Positions 26,941 to 36,440 are shown, counted from the first letter of the stretch. The stretch is DNA of 64,000 nucleotides from Methanobacterium sp. Maddingley MBC34 (GCA_000309865.1 AMGN01000033.1:15148-79147); one strand, 5' to 3'. Notes: generated by a model not told the origin, from the letters alone. Translations and numbers: made by a program.

Positions 26941-27167
26941 GTCTTGAAGATTTCTTTAAGAAGATAAAGGGCAATGTGTATGAATTATTAAAAAATACTA
27001 ATTTGAGTATTGATGAAATCTTAAACTTATATTTCCCTGTTTTTTTGGACATGATTAGTTATTACAACGACCCTGAAGAGTATTTTGGTTCAAACATGTC
27101 TGAAGATGAAATCGAAGACAAAAAGAAAAGCATAGAAGAAGGGCTGAAAAGATTAAGGCATGATTGA
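26937..27167 (+). CDS. Tail chaperone extension, read by -1 frameshift (T-like)
   Basis: 76 codons in the -1 frame: from the A-run the frame continues ISLEDFFKKIKGNVYELLKN through to ..EGLKRLRHD. Its only internal start (GTG 26976) has no ribosome site and would delete the first conserved-looking helix. Fused to the upstream gene by slippage it makes a protein of about 196 residues. This overlap before a tape measure is the classic pattern of tail chaperone pairs in long-tailed phages. Confidence 0.65.
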   Translation: MSLEDFFKKIKGNVYELLKNTNLSIDEILNLYFPVFLDMISYYNDPEEYFGSNMSEDEIEDKKKSIEEGLKRLRHD

Positions 27168-27250
27168 TTACTATTTCTTTTTTTTAACAACCAAATAACC
27201 CTTCTTTGATATTAATTTTTTTTAATTTACCATTTAATGGAGTAGTTCAA

Positions 27251-29515
27251 ATGGACACTGAGCTTGGCATATTAGTGAAAGGAGACATTAGCGATATAGA
27301 ATCTAATTTAAAAAATTTGGAGAATGATTTAAGCAGTTTAAAAGATGTTTTAATAAACGTTGATACAGAAATTAACACTGGTGAACTTGATGCACTTCAA
27401 ACAGAATTACAGACTTTAGATGATACAGCCATAAGCCCCGAAGTATCATCAACTGGATTAACAGATGTTAAGGAAGAAGCCACATCTGCAAAGGAAGAAA
27501 TAGCAGGGATGGGTGATGAGGCTGATGCAACAAGTGATCTGATTATAGGGGGAATGGCTTTAGCAGCCGCCGCAATCTTTGAAGTTGCAGGGGAAGCGGA
27601 AGACGCGGCCCAATCACTCAATGATATGAGTTTTAGCTATTACAAATTAGGAAGTAGTTTTTCAGGGGGGGAAAGTGAACTGCGTGACCAAATCGCAGCC
27701 ATAACAGATGCACGATTCCCAGAAGACGAAGCCCTATCATATATTAGTTTACTTAAACGGTTAGGGGTTGCACAAGAGGATTTAGTTGATAGTGCAACAG
27801 ACTTGAATGAAATAAGAGTAGCAACGGGTTCAAGTGCTGAAGACATGACTCCGCTCTTACAGGGCCTAAAGGCAATGAATGTTGATATTAGTAATTTAGA
27901 AGACTCTTATGATGCTTTGTATTATGCTAATGCCAAATACGTAGGAGGATTACCAGCATTCAGTACGGATTTAAGGCGTTTTTCTTCAGACTTTGCAGAA
28001 CTAGGTTTAAGTGCAGACCAAGCAGCCGTTATATTGGTAGCTGCACAAAACAAATGGCCAGACCCACGTAAACGAAGAACAGAACTTAAAAAAGCAATAG
28101 AAGAATCCAACGGAGATTTATCTTTATTAGAACAAAAGCTCGGAGTCACTGGAGGAAGCATAACAAATGCATCTGATATTACAGGACAATACGCTGGTAA
28201 AGTTGAAGATGCATCACAGAAATCCAGAGACTTAGCTACTGATACTCAGAAAGTGGGTTCATGGATTGACGACCTTAAAATAAAGTTTGGTGGAGTATTG
28301 GGACCTATGCTTAGTTTTGTGGGACTATTAGGAAAAGGTGCTGCCCTCGTTACAGGGTTATGGGCTGGACTTAAAGCAGGAATGAAACTGGGCGATTGGG
28401 ATACTGATTGGGCTAAGAAGTTAATAGAAGACCCTATCCGTACATCAATCAACAAAGTAAAAGGATTTAATCTTGATGATTTTTGGGAACGATTAAAAGG
28501 CCCTACCAAAGGAAGTTACTGGGATCAGATCCGGAAAATGGGGGCGGAAGATTACCTCAAATACATGGAAGAAGAGGAAGGCCGAATCAGTACGATGTGG
28601 GAAAAATTGAATGATGGGATGTTAAAAGGTTCTAAGAAAATCAAGATTCCTGAAACAAACCTTATGAGTGGTTTAGATGATTCATTTGCTAAGATGAATA
28701 TTCGTTCTGACTTAAAGGGAAGTCAAGTATCCGAATCAATAGGAAAAGGATTTATAAAGGGCATACCTCGTGCTGTTGATTCTATTGCCATTGGAGCAGT
28801 TCTACTTATTGATGGTTTGGCGAATTATACAGAAGCGTTAAAAGACCCATTGGGCCACATGTTCGGGCCTCTTGCAGAAGTGATCCCTCAACCCATTCGG
28901 AATATTCTTTCTCCTTATAACATGATGAAAATGATGGTAGGGGAAGGAAAAACTGAAGAGTTCTTTGCATGGGCTAAAGTCATGATTGAAGACCCCATGA
29001 AAGGAGCAATTGATCAAACATGGGATGATCTGGTATGGTTCTTTACAGAACTTCCTGGAGATGCTTATGTCTGGGGTAAAAATATCATTGACTCATGGGC
29101 TAAAGGAATCACCGATAATTTAAATAATGCTAAAAGTTGGCTCGAAGGAGCATTAGGAAATTTAATGAAGGTTTTGAAAGGAGAAAGCCCACCAGTAGAA
29201 GGCCCACTAAAAGATATTGATAGTTGGGGGTTGAATGTAGGTAAAGCCTATGTGGATGGTATGAGTGAGGGAATGAATGATTTATCTGTTCTGAATAGGG
29301 CTTTAAAGGTTGATATGTTAAGGAATATTCCCTCTCCTTCAACTTCTACAAACAGCACGGCAACAACCCATATAACAGTAGACCTCGCCGGTGCAAACAT
29401 AGCAAGCAACTTAGACGCTACAACAGTAGGGGAAAAGGTCGGAAGCGGCTTAGCAAGTAAAATCATGCAACAGGCCAGTAACGCCGGTGTAAGCGTGATC
29501 AATGGGAGGCGATAG
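27251..29515 (+). CDS. Tail tape-measure protein
   Basis: 754 residues from ATG 27251 (GGAG at 27238-27241). An N-terminal coiled coil (DISDIESNLKNLENDLSSL..), an Ala/Gly-rich hydrophobic segment near residues 95-115 (GGMALAAAAIFEVAG), a middle with LATDTQKVGSWIDDLKIKFGGVLGPMLSFVGLLGKGAALVTGLW and a Pro-Ser-rich C-terminus are typical of the TP901-type tape-measure family, which sets tail length and is ejected with the DNA. At this length the tail would be about 110 nm by the usual rule of about 0.15 nm per residue. It shows that the element descends from a long-tailed virus. Confidence 0.88.
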   Translation: MDTELGILVKGDISDIESNLKNLENDLSSLKDVLINVDTEINTGELDALQTELQTLDDTAISPEVSSTGLTDVKEEATSAKEEIAGMGDEADATSDLIIGGMALAAAAIFEVAGEAEDAAQSLNDMSFSYYKLGSSFSGGESELRDQIAAITDARFPEDEALSYISLLKRLGVAQEDLVDSATDLNEIRVATGSSAEDMTPLLQGLKAMNVDISNLEDSYDALYYANAKYVGGLPAFSTDLRRFSSDFAELGLSADQAAVILVAAQNKWPDPRKRRTELKKAIEESNGDLSLLEQKLGVTGGSITNASDITGQYAGKVEDASQKSRDLATDTQKVGSWIDDLKIKFGGVLGPMLSFVGLLGKGAALVTGLWAGLKAGMKLGDWDTDWAKKLIEDPIRTSINKVKGFNLDDFWERLKGPTKGSYWDQIRKMGAEDYLKYMEEEEGRISTMWEKLNDGMLKGSKKIKIPETNLMSGLDDSFAKMNIRSDLKGSQVSESIGKGFIKGIPRAVDSIAIGAVLLIDGLANYTEALKDPLGHMFGPLAEVIPQPIRNILSPYNMMKMMVGEGKTEEFFAWAKVMIEDPMKGAIDQTWDDLVWFFTELPGDAYVWGKNIIDSWAKGITDNLNNAKSWLEGALGNLMKVLKGESPPVEGPLKDIDSWGLNVGKAYVDGMSEGMNDLSVLNRALKVDMLRNIPSPSTSTNSTATTHITVDLAGANIASNLDATTVGEKVGSGLASKIMQQASNAGVSVINGRR

Positions 29516-29630
29516 AACTACATCTATCTCCTTTACATCCCTTTATTTTTAAGAGTTTTAACCCCACTCCCCAAATTCATTTTTTTTGGAATATATTTTA
29601 ACACATTATAATATTAAGAAGGTGATCAAA

Positions 29631-29771
29631 ATGAAAGTAAACAAATCTGTTTCAATGGAAATGGCTTCTCTGGGAAAAATAGAACAATTGGTAAATTCTG
29701 GACAATATCGGAATGTATCTGAGTTCATCCAAGAAGCCACGGAAGAAAAACTGGAAAAGATAGAAGAATAA
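29631..29771 (+). CDS. Ribbon-helix-helix-like protein, 46 residues
   Basis: Starts MKVNKSVSMEMASLGKIEQL; strand, helix, helix with NVSEFIQEATEEKLEKIEE, an RHH or ParD-like fold. AAGGTGAT lies before ATG 29631. Similar to the gene at 25491. No toxin gene follows it, so it is more likely a regulator than an antitoxin. Confidence 0.75.
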   Translation: MKVNKSVSMEMASLGKIEQLVNSGQYRNVSEFIQEATEEKLEKIEE

Positions 29772-29951
29772 CAGGTTAGTGGGATATCAACAACCATTAA
29801 CAATAAACATTATATAACTAAATCAATTAAAATAACAGAACAATTGATTAAACACCATACTTGACTATTTACTTCTAAATTATGGAAGCTCTTTTAAAAA
29901 TTTAACGTGTGTTAGCTATGGCTATATCTGTTTAATCAATGGGGGAATGAA

Positions 29952-32252
29952 ATGGAAACTATAACAAAAAATGAATCAAATACCCACAGCCTTCCAAACC
30001 CACCAACCCATATAAAAACTAGGGATTTATTCATGGCTGCAGAATCAGATGGTTTATTGGTGGCAATGGCAAGTAAACACCAAGTACAAAAGGGAAAAAA
30101 GGCCAAATCACCCGCTATAAATTGGGAAAAAAACCCTGGAGATTACAAAGGATTTGGAGATCCTAAATATGGAACTGCCATCCGGTGCGATCAAATCAAA
30201 TCCTTAAACTCCCAGCTGGTAATAATTGACCTCGATATCCCTAAAAAAGAGGATGACATAGCAATTGAAACTCTAAGGACGACGTGTCTCCCTATATTTG
30301 AACAGACATATTGCACCGAAACACCAAGCGGTGGAGTACACATCTACCTTTTGAGTAAGGAAAAACCCAAACAATCACAGCCAAAAGAAAACATTGATTA
30401 TCAAACAAACACCGGAAAATACCGTGGAAAGTATATAATAGTAGATTATCGGTGGGATGTGAGGGGTACAGAAAAGGAAAGATATACTAAACTTTTCCAA
30501 TCACCTGAAAAAATCGCAATAGTGAAAAACAGTGATGAAGTTCTCGAAGACATAATGCAAAAACTCATAGACTCAGGCCACATCACAACACCAAAACAAG
30601 AGCATATTAATTCTATTGTGGAATTATTCACCAAATACTGTGAGGAAGGTACTAGAGACAAGTATTCATGTGCTATTGTTGGATTCCTACGCAAACAAGG
30701 CTATAATCCTGAGAGCGTTAAGGAAATAATTGGTAAGGTATTCAAAAACGATGAAGAATTAGAACAGAGACTTAACAAGGTAGAAAGAACATTTGAAAAA
30801 CCATTAAATGAGATAGTGGGATGGAAATATCTGAAAAAACATTTATCACCATCTGATCAGGAAAAATTAATGGATTTGACTAAAAGTGATGGTGCTGACA
30901 TTAAACTAAAGATACTTCAAAGTCTCAGTAAAAACAAAGAACCCACCAGCAAACTACTATCTGACTACATAAACACAGAATTAGAGTTATACAAAAACCT
31001 AAACATCAACAAATACTATGAACGCACCATGGAGGGGCAATTTAAAGAAATAGATGAACGTCGACTCATTGAATACTGCAATGATAACTTTGGAGTTAAT
31101 TCTATCTCATCTAAACGATGTTATGAAGTCCTTAAACACATCACCAGGCCCATTAATAAAAATTACAACCTAATAGAGTTTACAAATGGAATATTAAATA
31201 CTGAAAAACGTTCCTTTGATACTAGTAAAACAGAGTATAATGAAACCCCTAAAATAGTATTGAACTTAGAATGGAACTCCGAAGCCCCACCTGGTAGAAT
31301 AGGGAATACAATAAACAGAATCCTAGACCACCGAGACCATCCAGAAGATAAAGAAAGATGGTTCAGGGCTGTTGGTCACGCCTTCATGGGATACAACAGG
31401 CTTGGTAAATTAACCATGGTACATGGTGGACCAGGCACTGGTAAATCCACACTAACAACCATGTTACAGAGGATATTTAACTGTTCAAACCTACCCACCA
31501 GCACTATAAACGCCAATGAAAGATTTACACTCCACACCCTCATAGACAAGGATATAAACATAGACGACGACATTAACAACGGAATGTTAAGGGCAATAGG
31601 AACATTAAACACCATAACCACAGGCAACGGATTAGAAGTAGAAGTTAAAGGTGAAAACCGTACAATTCAAGCAGGCAACCAGCAAATACCACGCCTATTC
31701 GCCAATGGAAACACACTACCACCAGTACTTGGTGAGGGTTTTGAACGTAGGTTACTACTCATCCATGCTGAAAACGAGATGGATTATGATGAAAAGGATG
31801 AAATGCTCCAGAGCGACATCTTGAGTGGCAAATATGACAAGGATGGGATTGAATGGTTAATACACCACTCCATAAACACCTATTGGGATAAAATAAACGA
31901 ACCCATCACAACAAGGGAAGATGAGGCCAGAATGAAAGAAGACTATGAGTTCAAATCTTACCCATTACTTAAAGCCATTGAAGCTATTTTTAAAGAAGAT
32001 TATACTGGTTTTCAAAACATCCCTGTCAGGGAAGTTAATATGTGGATAAAAAAGTGGTGTATCTGGGCTTATACGAATGGGAAAATATCCAAAGAACACC
32101 GAAAACCATCAAAAAACCAGATTAAAAAAGCCATGGATCATGCCGGATATGACCAGAACAGAATAAGGGATGGGGATATAATAATCAGAGTATATGAGGA
32201 CATTATTTTTAAAGAAGAGTGGGAAACATTGCTTAATCCCAGGAATAAATGA
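29952..32252 (+). CDS. PrimPol fused to D5-type superfamily 3 helicase
   Basis: 766 residues. N-terminal primase-polymerase domain: metal-binding DLD (D93, D95) in LVIIDLDIPK and the TPSGGVHIYLL motif with H130. A linker of about 200 residues leads to the SF3 helicase/ATPase: Walker A GGPGTGKST at 492-500, then DKDINIDDDIN (Walker B position), an IPRLFANGNTLP sensor and an Arg finger region GFERRLLL. Such proteins prime and unwind DNA for replication of viruses and plasmids. GGGGGAATGA precedes ATG 29952. It is the element's replication protein. Confidence 0.92.
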   Translation: METITKNESNTHSLPNPPTHIKTRDLFMAAESDGLLVAMASKHQVQKGKKAKSPAINWEKNPGDYKGFGDPKYGTAIRCDQIKSLNSQLVIIDLDIPKKEDDIAIETLRTTCLPIFEQTYCTETPSGGVHIYLLSKEKPKQSQPKENIDYQTNTGKYRGKYIIVDYRWDVRGTEKERYTKLFQSPEKIAIVKNSDEVLEDIMQKLIDSGHITTPKQEHINSIVELFTKYCEEGTRDKYSCAIVGFLRKQGYNPESVKEIIGKVFKNDEELEQRLNKVERTFEKPLNEIVGWKYLKKHLSPSDQEKLMDLTKSDGADIKLKILQSLSKNKEPTSKLLSDYINTELELYKNLNINKYYERTMEGQFKEIDERRLIEYCNDNFGVNSISSKRCYEVLKHITRPINKNYNLIEFTNGILNTEKRSFDTSKTEYNETPKIVLNLEWNSEAPPGRIGNTINRILDHRDHPEDKERWFRAVGHAFMGYNRLGKLTMVHGGPGTGKSTLTTMLQRIFNCSNLPTSTINANERFTLHTLIDKDINIDDDINNGMLRAIGTLNTITTGNGLEVEVKGENRTIQAGNQQIPRLFANGNTLPPVLGEGFERRLLLIHAENEMDYDEKDEMLQSDILSGKYDKDGIEWLIHHSINTYWDKINEPITTREDEARMKEDYEFKSYPLLKAIEAIFKEDYTGFQNIPVREVNMWIKKWCIWAYTNGKISKEHRKPSKNQIKKAMDHAGYDQNRIRDGDIIIRVYEDIIFKEEWETLLNPRNK

Positions 32253-32408
32253 TGGAAAATGGTTGTGACATTAGTGACAAAACTTTATACTTTTCAACTC
32301 CATTAAAAAAACTCAAAAATATATAATATATAATATGAAGCTGGAAACACGTTTCTTTTGTCACTTTTGTCACAAAATCAAAAACATATAAAAAATGGTG
32401 GGTAAAAA

Positions 32409-32612
32409 ATGAAAAGAAAAAGATGGAAAACCTCTAAAACCGTTGAATATATGGCAAAAATTAGAGAAAACAGAGATAAAGTGATAGAACGGTTAAACAA
32501 CACAGAAAACTTAGAAGAATATAATGAGCTAATTTATTTTTATCATAAATATAATGAACTGGAAGAAGAGTCCAAAAGAACATTAAAAATGGGACTGAGA
32601 TTATCAGTTTAA
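32409..32612 (+). CDS. Small basic coiled-coil protein
   Basis: 67 residues, Lys/Glu-rich, helical (VEYMAKIRENRDKVIERLNNTENLEEYNELIYFYHKY). Not recognised. It follows the PrimPol gene by about 155 bp and has GGTGGG before ATG 32409. Possibly an accessory replication or packaging factor. Confidence 0.5.
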   Translation: MKRKRWKTSKTVEYMAKIRENRDKVIERLNNTENLEEYNELIYFYHKYNELEEESKRTLKMGLRLSV

Positions 32613-33081
32613 GAATTTGATTAATTTAGAGACATTGAAATATAAGATATTTCCTATTTTTGGTTTGTATACATACGTACTATTCCCTTAGATGCGTGGG
32701 GCCTTGTAATACGATCTTCGAAATGACTGTTTATGTACCAGGACATGGGTACTAAATGGTATCCTTTTGAATCAGATAGAATGTTAGATATCTTAAATCC
32801 ACCTGGTTATTAGTAGAATAATGGATTTATGTGGCCTAACTTTGCATTATATTAACTGAAAGTACCCATTTAATGAAGGCTATTTCTGACTTTTTTTTAC
32901 TTAAAAAATACCCAAAATCAGTAAAAGTATTACTGGGAATAGGGCTTCTCCTTCCTTCTTTTCAAAAAAGTTATTAATTTTAGTAATACTTTTTAGGTGG
33001 TTTTGGAGTTTCTCAAAGATAAAAGAATGGCAGAATAATGGGTGGAAGAATGGTTAAAACTTATGGAAAAAGGTGATTTTA
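32613..33081. other. 470-bp non-coding gap before the terminase genes, with a 12-bp inverted repeat
   Basis: No gene is supported. A 26-codon frame near 32736 (MYQDMGTKWYPFESDRM..) stands alone and may be debris. AAAAGTATTACT (32923-32934) and its exact complement AGTAATACTTTT (32982-32993) flank a 47-bp spacer just upstream of terS. A short GTACC/GGTAC repeat lies near 32737. Could be packaging (pac) or operator sequence. Confidence 0.5.
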
Positions 33082-33495
33082 TTGACTGAAAATAAAGTGA
33101 AAAAGCGTAAAAGAGGGCGACCGAGTAAAGCCCAAAGACTTGAAGACTTCAGTATATTGAACTGGAGGGCAGAGCTGTTTTTAATGATTAGTGATGAATT
33201 GGCAGACATTAAGAAGCGTGAACTTTCGATAATGAAAGATGATGATGATGGCTATGCCAAACAAGGTGGTTCTGGTGGCCAATCAGAGAAGGCAGGGAAG
33301 ATAAGCATGGCATTAGAACACAGCAAAAGCCTCATTGAAGGTGCTATTAGGGCAATTGATAAGACTAAGAAGGAGGCAGACCTTGAAGAGAAGCTCAAAG
33401 AAGCTGAAAGAGATAAGAAGAAGCTAGAGAGTGCATTAAAGCGAATAGAGAAGGAAGAAACAAAGAAAGAGGATGAAGATAATGGTGACAACTGA
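33082..33495 (+). CDS. Terminase small subunit
   Basis: 137 residues from TTG 33082, nine bases after AAGGTGAT. A basic N-terminal KKRKRGRPSKAQR hook, a helical middle and a long charged coiled coil (ADLEEKLKEAERDKKKLESALKRIEKEE) fit TerS proteins, which recognise the packaging site and oligomerise. It overlaps terL by fourteen bases. Identity comes mainly from position and helical build. Confidence 0.7.
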   Translation: MTENKVKKRKRGRPSKAQRLEDFSILNWRAELFLMISDELADIKKRELSIMKDDDDGYAKQGGSGGQSEKAGKISMALEHSKSLIEGAIRAIDKTKKEADLEEKLKEAERDKKKLESALKRIEKEETKKEDEDNGDN

Positions 33496-34882
33496 AGAAC
33501 TGTTGGCACAAGTTGAGGACCGTGTTGGTCCGATCCGCGGTGATGTGGGTATTGATCCCACCTTCATTGATGACTTCCCCACACCTCTGGATTTAGCCAT
33601 TGCAGATAAACCAGCTTATGGTAAACCTAACCACTTGATTAAGGTTGAGGCTGCATTATTAAAAGCCTGGTATGACAAGGAATCAACAGCGATCTCCATG
33701 GCTTCGAGGTGGGGGAAGTCTGAAACCGTGGTTTACTTCTTAGCATGGCTTTATGCTCAATATCCAGAGTTAAAGATAATGATTGTTAGTTACAATCAGA
33801 AGCTATCCACTAAGTTCACCAGGAACGTTAAAAGAGTTATTGAACGGTTTAGTCCTAACATCATGGATCCAGATAAGCAAACCCATGAGTACTTTGAAAC
33901 TAAAGCCGGTGGGTTCCTATTATCAACATCCCCTGATGGTACTGCCAGCGGTTATGGTGCTGGCATTGTGATCTTTGATGACTTGTTAAAGAACCCGGCT
34001 GAAGCATTATCCCCTACTACTCAAGAGAAACACAGGGAATACTTTGAGGGTGTTGCTAGTGCTAGATTAGAACCTTTCTGCCTTAATGATGATTATGAGA
34101 CTTATTATGATCCCTTTATCATTGGTATTGGTACTTTGTACTCTACCATGGACTTGTTAAACAGCTTCCATGAATGGTTTGAAAGTATCTGTATTCCAGC
34201 TTTGAATGATAAGGATGAGTCTAATTGGCCTGAAAGATGGACAACTAAGGCTTTACATGATAAAAGGGAGCATATGTCTAGCAGTCTTTGGAATGCCATG
34301 TATATGGCAACTCCAGTAGCTCGTGGGGGTAATCTCTTCAAGGAACACTGGTTAATTGCAGAAACCAGCTACCCTCATGATTGGCGAAAAATGGGGCTTT
34401 TTGTAGATCCGGCGGTTTCTACTAAGAATGGTGCTGATAATACTGCCATTACTTTGGTTAAGTTATTACCAGATAATCGAATATATGTTGAGCGTTTATG
34501 GACCCATAAGAAGACTGTTTTTGGAAATATAGATTTCATAGCTTCTCTTTATCAGACATATAAGCCAAATATCCTCCGTATTGAGGACGTGGGGTTTGCT
34601 AATGCATTGGTTGAGGGTTTAAATAAAAGAGGTATTCCAGCAGTTGGTTGGAAGCCTGGACAAAGGGATAAAAATACCCGGATTATATCTCAGTTGGAAG
34701 CTCCCTTGGAGACCAGTTTATTGTGTTTCCATCCTTCTGTTTTGGAAGATAAAATTTTCAGGGATGAATATCTCCGTTTCCCAGCATCACCTCATGATGA
34801 TACTTTGGATGTGTTGGCAATAGCTGTTGAGAGTATGTATGAACGAGAAAAAAAAGTGGAGATGTTCCTAGGGGTTGCTTAA
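33482..34882 (+). CDS. Terminase large subunit
   Basis: 466 residues from ATG 33482. N-terminal packaging ATPase: Walker A-like SRWGKS (75-80), Walker B GIVIFDD (161-167) and motif III-like IGTLYS. The C-terminal RNase H-like nuclease has GLFVDPAVS with a metal Asp, LRIEDVG and SPHDDTLDVLA near the end. It translocates viral DNA into capsids and cuts concatemers. It overlaps terS. Downstream, where a portal gene is expected, only genes under 190 codons follow. Confidence 0.93.
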   Translation: MVTTEELLAQVEDRVGPIRGDVGIDPTFIDDFPTPLDLAIADKPAYGKPNHLIKVEAALLKAWYDKESTAISMASRWGKSETVVYFLAWLYAQYPELKIMIVSYNQKLSTKFTRNVKRVIERFSPNIMDPDKQTHEYFETKAGGFLLSTSPDGTASGYGAGIVIFDDLLKNPAEALSPTTQEKHREYFEGVASARLEPFCLNDDYETYYDPFIIGIGTLYSTMDLLNSFHEWFESICIPALNDKDESNWPERWTTKALHDKREHMSSSLWNAMYMATPVARGGNLFKEHWLIAETSYPHDWRKMGLFVDPAVSTKNGADNTAITLVKLLPDNRIYVERLWTHKKTVFGNIDFIASLYQTYKPNILRIEDVGFANALVEGLNKRGIPAVGWKPGQRDKNTRIISQLEAPLETSLLCFHPSVLEDKIFRDEYLRFPASPHDDTLDVLAIAVESMYEREKKVEMFLGVA

Positions 34883-34938
34883 ATAAGCCATGAAATATCT
34901 AATTTAGGACTAAAAATCATTAGTAAGGAGCGTAAAAG

Positions 34939-35181
34939 ATGAATGGAAGGAATAAAAGTAAGAAATGTATTAAAAGAAGGATTATTAGGCGTTTGTACAT
35001 GTCTAAACAGATGCACCAACAGAACAGGCATAGTGCTACAAAAATACAGAATCATATTTTAAACAATGATTTGGAAGCTGTTGATCATGAACTTAAAAGA
35101 CTTCATGAGGATGAAGATAAAACAGTTCGTTTTTTAGATGATACAATTAAATTAATTGAAGAACAGGGGGTGGAATCATGA
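34939..35181 (+). CDS. Small charged protein after the terminase
   Basis: 80 residues; basic N-terminus (KSKKCIKRRIIRRLYMSKQ) and acidic helical C-terminus (LKRLHEDEDKTVRFLDDTIKLIEEQ). GGAGCG before ATG 34939. Unknown; size and charge resemble small packaging or scaffold-like proteins. Confidence 0.55.
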   Translation: MNGRNKSKKCIKRRIIRRLYMSKQMHQQNRHSATKIQNHILNNDLEAVDHELKRLHEDEDKTVRFLDDTIKLIEEQGVES

Positions 35182-35259
35182 ATAAAACGAAGTTAGGTAA
35201 GTAAGATATCATTAAGGATAAGATTGGTGAGTTTTAGATGAACGCTTTGATTGTTTTTC

Positions 35260-35311
35260 GGATGTTGATTTAACCAACATCCAGAATCCGGATATCACCA
35301 ATTATGATATC
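35260..35311 (+). terminator. Two consecutive hairpins
   Basis: GGATGTTG/CAACATCC (35260-35267 with 35275-35282), then GATATCA/TGATATC (35291-35297 with 35305-35311). They lie between two small genes with a weak T-rich stretch after them. Terminator or RNA-processing site. Confidence 0.5.
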
Positions 35312-35348
35312 TGAAAATTTCTTTTAAAAAAATTAGGAGATGATTGTG

Positions 35349-35558
35349 ATGAATGAATCAGATGAAGTACTAAAAAAAGAATTGGTGAAAAATATTCTCG
35401 CAAATGTGCCTAAAGAGGATATAGAGAAAGATCGCCCCATTCTGGAAAAGATGGATATAAGCAGTTTGAAAGTTTTTTCAGATACTATTTCCCAAACTCA
35501 TGAACGGAACGACATGTTTTGGGCATTGTTTGAAAAAAACATAGGAATTAAAGATTAA
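35349..35558 (+). CDS. Small acidic protein
   Basis: 69 residues from ATG 35349, after AGGAGATGA; an upstream in-frame ATG lies within that site and is rejected. Helical, DEVLKKELVKNILANVPKEDIEK. Unknown. Confidence 0.5.
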   Translation: MNESDEVLKKELVKNILANVPKEDIEKDRPILEKMDISSLKVFSDTISQTHERNDMFWALFEKNIGIKD

Positions 35559-35577
35559 GTTAATGGAGATGTTATAA

Positions 35578-35727
35578 ATGAGTAAAACAAGTAATGAAGA
35601 ATTTGTAAGCATATTTGAGAAAGAAAGAGCAAAAAGGTTAAATGAAAAAGCAAAAGAAGATGAGAAAGAATTTAAAGATTTTCAAGAACTTTCTAAAAGG
35701 ACTAAAGAAAACAGACGTTTTGCATAA
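35578..35727 (+). CDS. Small Lys/Glu-rich protein, 49 residues
   Basis: Starts MSKTSNEEFVSIFEKERAK and ends KENRRFA; one long charged helix. GGAGATG precedes ATG 35578. It lies 13 bp before the next gene. Unknown; coding status rests on start signals and tight spacing. Confidence 0.55.
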   Translation: MSKTSNEEFVSIFEKERAKRLNEKAKEDEKEFKDFQELSKRTKENRRFA

Positions 35728-35740
35728 AGGAGGATAAAAC

Positions 35741-36292
35741 ATGGCTAAATTTGAATTACCAACAGTTACAGAAGATATTGTGGAAAAAGAGAAGAAAGCA
35801 AGAGCCAAATTGGGTAAAGTTATTGAAAAAATTCCAAAGCTTGAAGAGGAGATTGAGAAAAACCAGAGAGATTTCGCTGTTTTAAGTCCTGAATATGAAC
35901 ATGGGGTGAGTATAGCTGAGGTTTTGGATGATATGGAGTCTAAAGCTACGGTTAAACGGTTGAAAGATAAAATATTTGAACTTAAAAAGACGATTGAGAC
36001 TTCTTCTGTTAAACTTGCAAAGCTTAAAGAGGATAAGGAAAAATTAACTCGTGAGGCTCAGAAACTCCAACGTGAAGGGGATAAAGAATTATTTTTATCT
36101 TTAAATTCTCTCTTATGGAGTTATCGGGCCGCCAGTGTTGAAGAAGATAAAGATTATTCGGAGGAAATACGTTCAATAAAGCAAGCTTTGTTCCATAATC
36201 ATTTTACCATTGGTCCTCGTGGTGAGCATAGATCTAATGTTAAGATGATACTTAAATATATTGACCAAGGTAAGAAATTTGCAAAAGCTTAA
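35741..36292 (+). CDS. Coiled-coil protein, 183 residues
   Basis: Residues about 15-125 form a strong coiled coil (KIPKLEEEIEKNQRDF.., KRLKDKIFELKKTIE.., KLKEDKEKLTREAQKLQ), followed by a small C-terminal domain (HNHFTIGPRGEHRSNVKMILKY). GGAGGA precedes ATG 35741. Scaffolding proteins can look like this, but so can many others. Unknown function. Confidence 0.6.
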   Translation: MAKFELPTVTEDIVEKEKKARAKLGKVIEKIPKLEEEIEKNQRDFAVLSPEYEHGVSIAEVLDDMESKATVKRLKDKIFELKKTIETSSVKLAKLKEDKEKLTREAQKLQREGDKELFLSLNSLLWSYRAASVEEDKDYSEEIRSIKQALFHNHFTIGPRGEHRSNVKMILKYIDQGKKFAKA

Positions 36293-36394
36293 CAAGCTTT
36301 TTGATTTTTTAATGGCATTTTCCAATGATAAGGGTGCGAAGTCTTTTTATTCTACTTTTTGGCCAGCACCATTCTTTGAGGACCTTTTTTAAAT

Positions 36395-36440
36395 GGCTTG
36401 GTTTAGTCGGTGATCTTAATCAACCAAGCCTACCCCTCAT
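36395..36440 (+). terminator. Hairpin terminator after the late small genes
   Basis: Perfect 9-bp stem GGCTTGGTT (36395-36403) with AACCAAGCC (36422-36430) and an AT-rich loop; TACCCCTCA then seven T residues follow. A weaker GGTGC/GCACC stem lies just upstream (near 36332-36370). Confidence 0.65.

Noticed and set aside
29631..29771. Antitoxin of a toxin-antitoxin pair
   Set aside because: The fold would fit, but no toxin-sized gene overlaps or follows; the next gene is PrimPol 180 bp away.
32700..32780. tRNA-like sequence
   Set aside because: GTACC/GGTAC pairing gives one stem only; no cloverleaf, T-loop or acceptor stem could be built.
35741..36292. Possible major capsid or scaffold gene
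   Set aside because: The product is mainly coiled coil and too small for an HK97-type capsid; scaffold remains possible but unsupported.
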